Origin: Candidatus Falkowbacteria bacterium RIFCSPLOWO2_02_FULL_45_15 | GTDB lineage: Bacteria > Patescibacteriota > Patescibacteriia > Patescibacteriales > XYC2-FULL-47-12 | NCBI GenBank assembly: GCA_001777995.1 | Contig: MFFV01000050.1 | Coordinates: 1,756 to 17,010 of the forward strand | DNA: 15,255 nt | Direction of reading: 5' to 3' | Shown: in pieces, positions 1-5,945 of the stretch | Layout of the letters: the number at the start of each line of letters is the position of its first letter | Position numbering within the stretch: the stretch's first letter is position 1 | The notes under the pieces: model-generated | Seen by the model: the letters and a program-made list of their open reading frames with translations, nothing else | Database searches by the model: none | What the model was told of the DNA's origin: nothing | Made by a program: the position numbers and the translations under genes

Positions 1-610
1 TTTTTACAAAATAACGAAAATCCAACTCGTTGGAAACTATCATGGTATGCAGTCCGAATCGTTTAGCGCCGAGATTTTTTGCTAACCGGTAAGCTTGCAA
101 AATTTGGTCATCGCGCACGCCATACTTTGCCTCTTTCGGCTTGCCGATAAAACCGCCGCCGCTTCGCTTTTCGCCCGGATTATAACGGAAGCAAATTAGC
201 TCCGGAAACGGCTCCGGCACTTTTGACACGAAAGATATATCGTCCAAATTCAGAATACAGCCGCCGTTTGCCAAAACGCTTTCGTACTCATGCCGGCTGG
301 TATTGTTAGATGTGAACATAATATCATCTGGACCAGCCCCAACCTGATGGGCCATATATACCTCCGGTAGAGAACTGCAGTCAAACCCAAAGCCCATTTC
401 CAGCATTATCTTCAAAATACTGGGGTTGGGCAAAGCTTTGACTGCGAAGAATTCCCGAAAACCTGGGTTCCAGCCAAACTCACTTTTCAGGCTTTCTCCT
501 GTTGCCCTTATTTCCGTTTCATAGTAAATATGAAACGGGGTCCCAAATTCTGCCACAATTTCTGGCAGATGCGGATACAACCTATTCTGAAACTCTCTTG
601 ACATGGGCAT
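1..610 (-). CDS. lysA: Diaminopimelate decarboxylase-like protein, N-terminal part (runs off the window)
   Basis: About 203 residues of an open frame on the minus strand continue past base 1, so the C-terminal part is missing. The frame reads as a fold-type III PLP decarboxylase: FFAVKALPNP (residues 54-63) holds the lysine, K58, that would form the Schiff base with PLP. It is followed by GFDCSS, a LNLDD segment and a FGLHTMIVSNEL stretch in the TIM barrel. Family knowledge: LysA converts meso-diaminopimelate to lysine in the cytoplasm. The ATG at 610 is chosen because GGAGG lies 8 bases upstream; a second ATG at 604 is possible. The gene has its own promoter-like sequence. A related ornithine/arginine or carboxynorspermidine decarboxylase cannot be excluded because the substrate-specificity residues lie mostly in the missing part. 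Confidence 0.75.
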   Translation of the reverse strand, partial: MPMSREFQNRLYPHLPEIVAEFGTPFHIYYETEIRATGESLKSEFGWNPGFREFFAVKALPNPSILKIMLEMGFGFDCSSLPEVYMAHQVGAGPDDIMFTSNNTSRHEYESVLANGGCILNLDDISFVSKVPEPFPELICFRYNPGEKRSGGGFIGKPKEAKYGVRDDQILQAYRLAKNLGAKRFGLHTMIVSNELDFRYFVK

Positions 611-681
611 AGTTTTGCCCTCCTTCCTGAATATAATTAAATTGGCAATGACCGATATTTTGCTTATTTAAAAGCGTCGTT

Positions 682-710
682 ACCTTATGATATTTTTTTT
701 AAATTGTCAA
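682..710 (-). promoter_or_regulatory. Candidate sigma-70 promoter for the lysA-like gene
   Basis: On the minus strand a perfect TTGACA (705-710) is followed after 17 bases by TAAGGT (682-687), a weak -10. The predicted start of transcription leaves a leader of about 65-70 bases before the ATG at 610. It lies just downstream of the terminator that closes the hup transcript. An 8-base inverted repeat, TTGGCAAT (642-649) and ATTGCCAA (716-723), brackets the promoter and may be chance. Confidence 0.5.
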
Positions 711-724
711 TTAAGATTGCCAAC

Positions 725-756
725 AAAAAACCGCCGTAGGATTCCGGCTACGGCGG
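725..756 (-). terminator. Rho-independent terminator, hup side
   Basis: CCGCCGTAG (731-739) pairs perfectly with CTACGGCGG (748-756) around an 8-base loop. Read on the minus strand the stem is followed by six T (complement of 725-730). This is the classic layout for ending a minus-strand transcript, that is hup, before the lysA promoter. A short T run on the other side (757-760) is too weak to suggest strong bidirectional use. Confidence 0.8.
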
Positions 757-762
757 CTTTGT

Positions 763-824
763 CCTCACCCCTTGCCCCCTCTCCCCAAGGGCGAGGGGGA
801 ATTAAAAAAACGACAAGGTGAGGG
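763..824. repeat. C/G-rich inverted-repeat element, copy 1 (REP-like)
   Basis: An outer stem (CCTCACC-CTTG at 763-774 with CAAGGTGAGG near 814-823, one bulged C) encloses an inner imperfect stem (CCCCTCTCCC with GGGCGAGGGG). The composition is sharply richer in C and G than the surrounding AT-rich spacer. It has the same words, in opposite orientation, as the element at 860-897. Confidence 0.6.
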
Positions 825-859
825 ATAATATTTATTCTACTATTATTTTTCTCTTAGCT

Positions 860-897
860 CCCTCTCCCGACTCTGCGGGAGAGGGTTGGGGTGAGGG
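860..897. repeat. C/G-rich inverted-repeat element, copy 2 (REP-like)
   Basis: CCCTCTCCCG (860-869) and CGGGAGAGGG (876-885) form a perfect 10-bp stem with a 6-base loop, followed by TTGGGGTGAGGG (886-897). It ends exactly at the hup stop codon (898-900). The GGGGTGAGGG tail is the reverse complement of the CCTCACCCC that opens copy 1, so the two copies face each other. Similar CCCTCACCCC...CCCTCTCCC elements are known as dispersed repeats in many bacteria. Whether this one is dispersed in its genome cannot be seen here. Confidence 0.65.
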
Positions 898-1179
898 TTA
901 CAGTACCGCCTCTTTCGCGGCTTTCGCTACCCGGAACTTCACTACTGTTTTGGCCGGAATTTTAATGCTTTGGCCAGTAGCGGGATTGCGACCCATGCGC
1001 TCTTTGCGATGCAACTTCACTAACTTGCCGACTCCCGGAATAACGAACTGCCCGCTACCTTTTACTTCCTTATAAGCCAATTCGGTTAATTTTTCAAAGA
1101 AGTTTCCCACTTCTTTCTTGCTTACGCCAGTGGCTTCGGCCATGGCATTAAGCAACTGCCCTTTGGTCATTTTACCCAT
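898..1179 (-). CDS. hup: HU/IHF-family DNA-binding protein
   Basis: A 93-residue protein of typical HU length. The N-terminal helical part (residues 4-45: MTKGQLLNAMAEATGVSKKE...) is the dimerisation region. The beta-arm region carries the family signature GRNPATG (residues 63-69), with P66 at the tip position that intercalates into bent DNA. HU dimers bend and compact the nucleoid and assist replication and transcription. No Shine-Dalgarno sequence precedes the ATG at 1179; the upstream stretch is AT-only, and an in-frame ATG at 1170 is an alternative start. The stop codon abuts the C/G-rich element at 860-897, with a terminator further on. HU or an IHF-like paralogue cannot be separated from sequence alone, so the symbol is generic. 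Confidence 0.93.
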   Translation of the reverse strand: MGKMTKGQLLNAMAEATGVSKKEVGNFFEKLTELAYKEVKGSGQFVIPGVGKLVKLHRKERMGRNPATGQSIKIPAKTVVKFRVAKAAKEAVL

Positions 1180-1323
1180 AAATTTTTTAGTTAATAAATT
1201 ATTTTAAAGTTATCAACACCTTAATAAATATATCAAAATATTAGCATATTTTAAAATTTTACGCCATCTACTGTTAATTAAGTATTGATATGCAAATAAT
1301 AAAAATGGTGTTTAGATAAAAAT

Positions 1324-1363
1324 AAAAAGTGCCGTTTTAGCTTAAAAAAATTAAACGGCACTT
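1324..1363 (-). terminator. Rho-independent terminator of purD
   Basis: AAGTGCCGTTT (1327-1337) and AAACGGCACTT (1353-1363) make an 11-bp perfect stem with an AT-rich loop. On the minus strand it is followed by TTTTTATTTTT. It lies about 30 bases after the purD stop, so it should end that transcript ahead of hup. Confidence 0.85.
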
Positions 1364-1391
1364 GGAATATTTTTAGCTAATAACAGCTAAA

Positions 1392-2693
1392 TTATGTGGA
1401 TCGCTGATAATGCAAGGCCTGGTAACCAATATCTGGTCTGAAATAACTTCCGGCGAAACATATCTTGCTGGCAGCATAGTTAGCTAAACTGCCGGCTCTG
1501 ACTAAGCTCTTATCCCAAGCGGTAACCGTTAGCACTCGTCCCCCGTTAGTAACTAATTTGCCTTTCTGCCATTTAGTATTGCAGTAAAAAACAAAACCCT
1601 CTTCTCTTAAAATGTCAGTGGCCCAATCTATATGGGTGATTTCTTGGTTGGGATGTTCTTCCTGGAATCCGTATCCTAATGAAACCATAACTACGCAAAA
1701 GGCATGTTGACCGGCTGGAATAATCCTATCTTCCGGCAACTTACCGGCGGCAGCGGCTCTGAATAACGGCAGAATATCTTCGTCAATCACCGGCAACACC
1801 GCTTGTGCCTCCGGATCTCCCAACCGGCAGTTGAATTCAATCACATACGGCTTTCCCTCAACGAGCATTAAGCCGGCGTAAAGAACGCCGCGGTAAGCGA
1901 TGCTTTCACAGGCAAATCCTTTAATCGCTGGTCTTAAAATCGTTTCCTTAATTTCTGCTAAAAGCTGCTCGGTTACAATCGGCACCGGCGCGTACGCCCC
2001 CATCCCACCAGTCATTGGACCTTTGTCGCCGGCGTTCCTGTGTTTATAGTCCTGCGCTGGCGGCAAAATCACCAATCGCTGACCGTCGGTAATTGCTTGT
2101 ATGGTCAGCTCTTGGCCAAACAAACGCTCTTCAACCACTACCCACTCGCCCGCCAATCCAAACTTTTTTTCTATCATAATAATATCTACTGCCCGTAATG
2201 CTTCCTCTTCGCTTTCTGGAACATATGCTCCTTTCCCTTCACAAAGCCCATCGGCTTTAACCACTACTTGTTGCCCGGCCGCCCACTCTTTACGAATATA
2301 ATCTTTTGCTTTGTCAGGGTCATTAAAAAAAGCGAACCGGGCGGTTGGAATATGGTTTTTAGCCATAAAATTTTTCGCCCATATCTTTGAGGATTCAATC
2401 CGCGCCCCTGCTTTTCCGGGACCAAAACAAGGAATGCCCGCTGCTTGCAACTCGTCTGCCAAACCGTTCGCGAGCGGCTGTTCCGGACCGACTGCTACAA
2501 AATCAACCGCCTGCTCTTTAGCGAAATCCGCTAAATGCAGCTTATCCGCGGCGAGAACGGGAAAACAGTCTGCCAACTTTCCGATGCCGGGATTGCCCGG
2601 GGCGCAAATGATTTCTCCGCAAGACGGCGACTGTTTTAACTTCCAGACTAGCGCGTGTTCGCGTCCGCCTTTACCAACAACTAATACTTTCAT
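1392..2693 (-). CDS. purD: Phosphoribosylamine-glycine ligase (GAR synthetase)
   Basis: A 433-residue protein of normal PurD length. It should join glycine to 5-phosphoribosylamine with ATP, an early step of de novo purine synthesis. The N-terminal domain opens with the family signature GKGGREHALVWKL (residues 7-19) and APGNPG. The ATP-grasp part shows VVVKADGLCEGKG, then GDKGPMTGGMGAY (from residue 222) and the metal-binding FNCRLGDPE (residues 287-295, E295). The C-terminal domain is present, so the gene looks intact. The ATG at 2693 has GGAGG 8 bases upstream. It is separated from the purM-like gene by the cupredoxin gene, so the two purine genes are near each other but not adjacent. A TGACAA/TTGTCA inverted repeat lies in its upstream region. 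Confidence 0.95.
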   Translation of the reverse strand: MKVLVVGKGGREHALVWKLKQSPSCGEIICAPGNPGIGKLADCFPVLAADKLHLADFAKEQAVDFVAVGPEQPLANGLADELQAAGIPCFGPGKAGARIESSKIWAKNFMAKNHIPTARFAFFNDPDKAKDYIRKEWAAGQQVVVKADGLCEGKGAYVPESEEEALRAVDIIMIEKKFGLAGEWVVVEERLFGQELTIQAITDGQRLVILPPAQDYKHRNAGDKGPMTGGMGAYAPVPIVTEQLLAEIKETILRPAIKGFACESIAYRGVLYAGLMLVEGKPYVIEFNCRLGDPEAQAVLPVIDEDILPLFRAAAAGKLPEDRIIPAGQHAFCVVMVSLGYGFQEEHPNQEITHIDWATDILREEGFVFYCNTKWQKGKLVTNGGRVLTVTAWDKSLVRAGSLANYAASKICFAGSYFRPDIGYQALHYQRST

Positions 2694-2737
2694 TATTAAT
2701 ACCTCCGTTTTTGTAAAATTGTGATACAGAACATTTT

Positions 2738-2755
2738 TGACAAAAATAATTGTCA
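2738..2755. promoter_or_regulatory. Small inverted repeat upstream of purD
   Basis: TGACAA (2738-2743) and TTGTCA (2750-2755) are 6-base arms with a 6-base AT spacer, about 45 bases before the purD ATG. On the minus strand the proximal arm reads TTGTCA, which could serve as a -35 box, but no good -10 lies at 16-18 bases. It could be an operator or chance. Confidence 0.25.
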
Positions 2756-2796
2756 GCTACACCTTAACAAAAACAGCTATTTTTAGCAAATTTAAA

Positions 2797-2825
2797 GTAG
2801 AGACATGTAAATGCCATATCTCTAC
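2797..2825 (-). terminator. Hairpin after the cupredoxin gene, possible weak terminator
   Basis: GTAGAGA (2797-2803) pairs with TCTCTAC (2819-2825). After one mismatch ATG/CAT adds three more pairs, leaving a loop of about 7 bases. On the minus strand it is followed by TTTAAATTT, an interrupted T tract. The place fits the end of the cupredoxin transcript. Between it and the stop codon lies a run of ATG-CTTTTA-type words (2827-2863). Confidence 0.45.
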
Positions 2826-2864
2826 TATTGTTTTAATGCTCTTGTGCTTTTATGCTTTAATGCC

Positions 2865-3398
2865 TTACTCTACGATTAATTTTCCTTCCATCCCTAACTG
2901 GCGGTGATTAGCCACGCTGCAGTAGTAGCTGAAAGTTCCCGCTTTGTCGGCGATAAATTCAACGGTAGCGCTCTCGCCCGCGTTAATCTGCGGCGTGCGC
3001 GCGTTAAATCCGTCAATGACGAAATCATGAAAGCCCTCGGTGTTGGTAAAAATGATTTTTACTTTCTGTCCCTGTTTGACTTTTATTTCCGCCGGCGTAA
3101 AGGCAAATTTTTTGCCGCTGACGTTAACGACCACTTCTTCCGACTCGGCCGCCGCTTCGCCTTGTAATTCGTCAGAGATTAATTCATCGGTCGTAGTGCC
3201 CGCTTCTTCGTTCACGATCGCTTCCGGCGTATTGGTCGCGTCTAGCGCCGGTACTGGCGCGGACAGCGCCGAATCGTCTCCTTCGTTTTGGATGTCAGCC
3301 GCCGGAGCGGTATTTTTCGCCTGCTGTTGGCAGCCGGCGGCGCCGAGCATTACCGCGAGCAAAACTAAGCCCAAAAGATACCCGAATTTTTTAAACAT
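2865..3398 (-). CDS. Lipoprotein cupredoxin (plastocyanin-like type 1 copper protein)
   Basis: A 177-residue protein. Residues 1-23 form a signal peptide (MFKK, then a hydrophobic run) ending in LGAAGC, a lipobox-like site with C23 as the likely lipidated residue. Residues 24-88 are an acidic, Ala/Glu-rich linker. Residues about 89-177 are a cupredoxin domain with the full type 1 copper ligand pattern: H124 in GFHDF, then C160, H165 and M170 spaced C-x4-H-x4-M. It should sit on the outer face of the membrane, carrying electrons or binding copper. Its partner is not visible. A weak AAGGA lies close to the ATG, and a good promoter lies upstream (3448-3476). Flanking terminators suggest a single-gene unit. 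The fold assignment is firm; the physiological role is open. Confidence 0.9.
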   Translation of the reverse strand: MFKKFGYLLGLVLLAVMLGAAGCQQQAKNTAPAADIQNEGDDSALSAPVPALDATNTPEAIVNEEAGTTTDELISDELQGEAAAESEEVVVNVSGKKFAFTPAEIKVKQGQKVKIIFTNTEGFHDFVIDGFNARTPQINAGESATVEFIADKAGTFSYYCSVANHRQLGMEGKLIVE

Positions 3399-3447
3399 AG
3401 TCCTTAAATTAATAATTAGTTATAAGTTATCCACTTATAGTATTTAT

Positions 3448-3476
3448 AGTATAAAAGATGGTAAAAATAAAAGCAA
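3448..3476 (-). promoter_or_regulatory. Sigma-70-type promoter of the cupredoxin gene
   Basis: On the minus strand TTGCTT (3471-3476) is followed after exactly 17 bases by TATACT (3448-3453). The predicted transcript starts near 3441 and leaves a leader of roughly 40 bases. It begins just after the purM-side terminator, which supports an independent unit. Further TATAAA/TATAAG words lie directly downstream. Confidence 0.6.
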
Positions 3477-3481
3477 ACAGT

Positions 3482-3519
3482 AAAAAAAGAGGAGGGCGCT
3501 CGTATTAGAGAATCCTCCT
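3482..3519 (-). terminator. Terminator of the purM-like gene
   Basis: AGGAGG (3490-3495) pairs with CCTCCT (3514-3519), and an inner CTC/GAG pairing stabilises the loop. On the minus strand the stem is followed by C and seven T (complement of 3482-3488). It lies about 25 bases after the stop codon at 3545. Confidence 0.65.
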
Positions 3520-3544
3520 TCACCGTCTTAATGTCTAATAAATT

Positions 3545-4696
3545 CTATGGCGTAAAGATAACTTTTTCGCCGTTGAATTTTGAATTGATGGTAACACGCG
3601 GGGATGATTCTTTGGTAATCGTTCCGCACGCTTTTGCTTCTATGTTGAATTGCCCAGCTAATTTGATAAATGCTTCTATATCAGCGGCGTCAATAACGGC
3701 TAAAGCTCCCTGACCGCCGTTAAAAACCTTATATGCTTCCCCGTCACTCATTCCTCGCCACTGGACTACTTGCCGCATGACTTCTGGTGGCTCCCACAAG
3801 TTATTAAGATCGGCAGACAACCCCATTTTAAAAAGTATGCTTTTGCCGAACTTTAAATCAATCCCTCCTCCGCTGATGTGCGCTATACAATGCATAATGA
3901 TCTGTTGTTGAAAGTCGGGAGAGTGCCAACCGTTGGCAGTTGTTAAAAATCTATCATACAGCGTAGAAGGTGTCGCCGCCTCTTGTAACCAAGGTTTAGC
4001 ATCCGAATTCCGCCACCACTCGTCACCGAATTGCAGGCGAAACGCCTTGCGCACAGCACTCCAACCGTTGCCACGGAAACCTTTTTCGCGTAGGGCCATC
4101 ACAACCATACCGGGTTCTATGCTGGTGCCGGTGATTATGCGCTTTGGGTCATACAGACCGATGCAAGCGCCAGACCAATTAAACTTGGTGGGTGAATTAG
4201 GAATGTCCGAACCGACGCAATCAGTCATCTGCGCGGTTTCACCACTATACACAACTACGCCTTGTTCGGTGGCAGACTCACAGAGGCCACGCATCATGTC
4301 CAGATAAGTATTGAAAGGCATACTGTCAACTTCGACGAGCGTATTTAAATCCAGATGGTCGACAACTATAAGTGCCAAACCACCCCATCGATCTATATCT
4401 GCTAAGAGCATGGCAAGTAAATCTGTGCCGGCTGTCTTATGTGTATGAACCGCATCAATGATGACCGGCTTAGCACCGCATCCATCAGCAGTAAAGTCCA
4501 CATAGCACCCTTCAGGTATGTTCACAAACTGGAAGCCGCGTGGGCTGCGATGGCCACTGCCATAGATACCTATGATTTTAACAAACCGCGAATTTACATA
4601 GGTTGTGCGGCATAACGCACCACACCGCCTACTAAATTCGTCTTCGGCGTTAATTGGAACGCCGTCTTCTGCATAGTAATTCTGCGTGTCTTTCAT
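3545..4696 (-). CDS. purM: Divergent PurM-like AIR synthetase (phosphoribosylformylglycinamidine cyclo-ligase)
   Basis: A 383-residue protein of the AIR synthetase/PurM ATP-binding superfamily. Visible landmarks in PurM order are YYAEDGVPINAED near the N-terminus, ADGCGAKP (residues 70-77, matching the TTDGVGTK motif), GTDLLAM, YSGETAQM (residues 150-157, matching GGETAEM), GNGWSAVRKAF (matching NGYSLVRK) and HISGGGIDLKF (S275 to D280, matching HITGGG). PurM makes aminoimidazole ribonucleotide from FGAM with ATP. It is longer than the usual ~345 residues and departs from consensus at several motif positions, so a related AIRS-family role is possible. The ATG at 4696 is preferred: GGAGG lies 11 bases upstream, while the alternative GTG at 4705 would leave only 2 bases. 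Confidence 0.78.
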   Translation of the reverse strand: MKDTQNYYAEDGVPINAEDEFSRRCGALCRTTYVNSRFVKIIGIYGSGHRSPRGFQFVNIPEGCYVDFTADGCGAKPVIIDAVHTHKTAGTDLLAMLLADIDRWGGLALIVVDHLDLNTLVEVDSMPFNTYLDMMRGLCESATEQGVVVYSGETAQMTDCVGSDIPNSPTKFNWSGACIGLYDPKRIITGTSIEPGMVVMALREKGFRGNGWSAVRKAFRLQFGDEWWRNSDAKPWLQEAATPSTLYDRFLTTANGWHSPDFQQQIIMHCIAHISGGGIDLKFGKSILFKMGLSADLNNLWEPPEVMRQVVQWRGMSDGEAYKVFNGGQGALAVIDAADIEAFIKLAGQFNIEAKACGTITKESSPRVTINSKFNGEKVIFTP

Positions 4697-4793
4697 ATCT
4701 TTCACCGCCTCCGTTGTTTATTTATAGAATTTTGTAGAGAACAAATTTTTGCATCTTAAAATTATCACTTAGTAACTTTTTTGGCAAATTTAC

Positions 4794-4836
4794 AAAAAAC
4801 CCGCCGCGGATTAACTAAATAATAATCCTAGGCGGG
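4794..4836 (-). terminator. Terminator overlapping the end of the zinc-module gene
   Basis: CCCGCC-GC-GGATT (4800-4812) pairs with AATCC-TA-GGCGGG (4824-4836), with one two-base internal mismatch. On the minus strand it is followed by six T (complement of 4794-4799). The upstream arm includes the stop codon and last codons of the zinc-module gene, so termination starts inside the coding region. Confidence 0.8.
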
Positions 4837-5607
4837 ATGGGCGGCTATGTTGGCCAGTCTAATACTATCGCGTCTTTGATATTGATAACAAGCGTAACAG
4901 AGACCAAGAGCTTGGATGACCTTCATCTCTTTGCATCTGGCGCACAGACCGACTCGGCCGCGTTGATAACACGCCGAACAAATCGGTCCGGCCTTAGTGC
5001 GCATTGTTACCGGCTTAAGCTCCCCACACTCCGAACAACGCTCATGAGTGGATGGATCTTTACGATAGCAGTTATGACAAATCGGCTGGTCTAATTTATT
5101 GCGCACTGCTACTGATTTGACTTGCCCACACTCGGAACACTTCTCGTGCGTGGAAGGGTCACGATAGCGAGCCGTCTGGTAACAATTCGGACAAATCGGC
5201 TTGCCGGAGTCGGTATGTGTTTGCACATACTTAATTTCTCCGCATTCCGAGCAACGTCTGTAAGTGGAAGGGTCACGATAGCGATCTATCTTATAACAAT
5301 TCATACAAATCGGCTTGCCGGACTTAGTGCGCGTTGTTACCGGCTTAACCTTATGACAACGGAAACATTCCTGATGGTGAGCGGGATTGCGTCGGTAGTC
5401 AATAGTATAACATCTTATACAAATAGGTTTGCCATCTTGGGTACGTTGAGCCACTAACTTAATCTCTCCGCATATTAAACAAAGTTCATGCGCGGCAATG
5501 TTTTGGCGCCGGTATAATTGATAACAATTCTGGCAGACCAATTTACCGGTCTTGCGGTTACGATGAACGAGTTTGCGCTCTTTGCAGACGCTGCAGATGC
5601 CTTTCAT
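4828..5607 (-). CDS. Protein of seven tandem four-cysteine zinc-binding modules
   Basis: A 259-residue protein I cannot assign to a named gene. It consists almost wholly of seven modules CxxC-(8-16)-CxxC: Cys 5/8/25/28, 43/46/63/66, 81/84/101/104, 119/122/139/142, 157/160/177/180, 191/194/210/213 and 222/225/237/240, or 28 cysteines with none missing. The consensus resembles CSECGE-K-V-R-K-GKPICxNCY, with a basic YRDPSTHE-type linker giving a period near 38 residues. Modules 5 to 7 are shorter. There is no signal peptide or membrane segment. Paired CxxC knuckles with Arg/Lys/Tyr-rich linkers suggest nucleic-acid binding in the cytoplasm, which is inference only. It has the strongest ribosome binding site in the window and lies 62 bases downstream of tRNA-Arg on the same strand, so the two could share a transcript. 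Confidence 0.85.
   Translation of the reverse strand: MKGICSVCKERKLVHRNRKTGKLVCQNCYQLYRRQNIAAHELCLICGEIKLVAQRTQDGKPICIRCYTIDYRRNPAHHQECFRCHKVKPVTTRTKSGKPICMNCYKIDRYRDPSTYRRCSECGEIKYVQTHTDSGKPICPNCYQTARYRDPSTHEKCSECGQVKSVAVRNKLDQPICHNCYRKDPSTHERCSECGELKPVTMRTKAGPICSACYQRGRVGLCARCKEMKVIQALGLCYACYQYQRRDSIRLANIAAHPA
4888..5595. repeat. Tandem 114-bp coding repeats inside the zinc-module gene
   Basis: The modules repeat at DNA level too. A 21-base word beginning GTGGAAGGGTCACG occurs at 5150-5170 and 5264-5284, and ACAAATCGGCTTGCCGGA occurs at 5191-5208 and 5305-5322. Both pairs are offset by exactly 114 bases (38 codons). This is evidence of a recent unit duplication between modules 3 and 4, with the outer modules more diverged. 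Confidence 0.85.
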
Positions 5608-5609
5608 AC

Positions 5610-5619
5610 GATCACCTCC
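5610..5619 (-). promoter_or_regulatory. Extended Shine-Dalgarno site of the zinc-module gene
   Basis: GGAGGTGATC precedes the ATG at 5607 with only GT between. All ten bases match the standard anti-Shine-Dalgarno end of bacterial 16S rRNA, far better than any other gene here. It fixes the start codon. Confidence 0.85.
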
Positions 5620-5669
5620 CTCGCGTTCTGAATTTATGCTTCTTTGAAAAAGAGCCGAACTTATGCCTG

Positions 5670-5741
5670 TGCTCCCATGAGGAATCGAACCTCAATTTTC
5701 AGCTCCGGAGGCTGACGCTCTATCCGTTGAGCTATGGGAGC
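5670..5741 (-). tRNA. tRNA-Arg, anticodon CCG
   Basis: The minus strand folds as a full cloverleaf: acceptor GCTCCCA with TGGGAGC (7 bp), D arm GCTC/GAGC, anticodon stem TCAGC/GCTGA around loop CTCCGGA, a 4-base variable loop, and T arm TGAGG/CCTCA with a TTCGATT loop. Anticodon CCG lies at 5706-5708 and reads the CGG arginine codon. The discriminator base is A (5670). The 3' CCA is not encoded, so it must be added enzymatically. It stands 62 bases upstream of the zinc-module gene on the same strand. Confidence 0.96.
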
Positions 5742-5791
5742 AAAATATGTTATCTGTTATGTGGTATGTGGCATGTGCTACGCGTCTTCTT

Positions 5792-5825
5792 TAATTTCTC
5801 ACCCCCCAATACATTTGTCAAATGT
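5792..5825 (-). promoter_or_regulatory. Possible tRNA-Arg promoter overlapping a perfect palindrome
   Basis: ACATTTG-T-CAAATGT (5811-5825) is a perfect 7-bp inverted repeat. On the minus strand it contains TTGACA (5816-5821), a consensus -35, with AAATTA 18 bases further on as a poor -10. A transcript from here would enter the tRNA after about 45 bases. The palindrome could be an operator between the tRNA and the divergent pil operon. Confidence 0.35.
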
Positions 5826-5828
5826 CCT

Positions 5829-5871
5829 TGTTTTCATGTTTTAATGTTATGTGTTTTATGTTATGTGTTTT
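5829..5871. repeat. Short-word repeat tract upstream of pilB
   Basis: TGTTTTCATGTTTTAATG (5829-5846) is followed by two exact tandem copies of ATGTTATGTGTTTT (5844-5857, 5858-5871). The 18-base word recurs exactly at 9877-9894 beside the first four helix bundle gene. The preceding stretch 5745-5780 is similarly made of TATGTGG/ATGTGC words. Confidence 0.75.
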
Positions 5872-5881
5872 GCGAATTTTA

Positions 5882-5890
5882 TGTTATAAT
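5882..5890 (+). promoter_or_regulatory. Extended -10 promoter of the pil operon
   Basis: TGTTATAAT is a perfect extended -10 (TGnTATAAT) with no clear -35 at the normal distance. Transcription would start near 5897, leaving a leader of about 50 bases before the pilB ATG. The box looks like a third, partial copy of the ATGTTAT word that precedes it. Confidence 0.5.
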
Positions 5891-5945
5891 TAACACAACC
5901 TAAAATTACTATTTACCGATTACTAGTTACTAATTACCACTCCCC

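Noticed and set aside
642..723. TTGGCAAT/ATTGCCAA inverted repeat around the lysA promoter as an operator
   Set aside because: Eight-base arms 66 bases apart can occur by chance in AT-rich DNA and nothing else supports binding.
818..1075. Plus-strand open frame opposite hup
   Set aside because: It covers the C/G-rich repeat and the antisense strand of a clear HU gene, with low-complexity protein and no family resemblance.
4697..4705. GTG at 4705 as the start of the purM-like gene
   Set aside because: The only Shine-Dalgarno sequence would be 2 bases from this GTG, too close; the ATG at 4696 has a workable 11-base spacing. It remains a minor alternative.
5122..5457. Plus-strand open frames opposite the zinc-module gene
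   Set aside because: They arise from the periodic coding of the opposite strand, as their repeated sequences mirror the modules.
4888..5595. CRISPR-like array from regularly spaced repeats
   Set aside because: The repeats are in frame, 114 bases apart, and code for zinc modules, with related rather than unique spacers.
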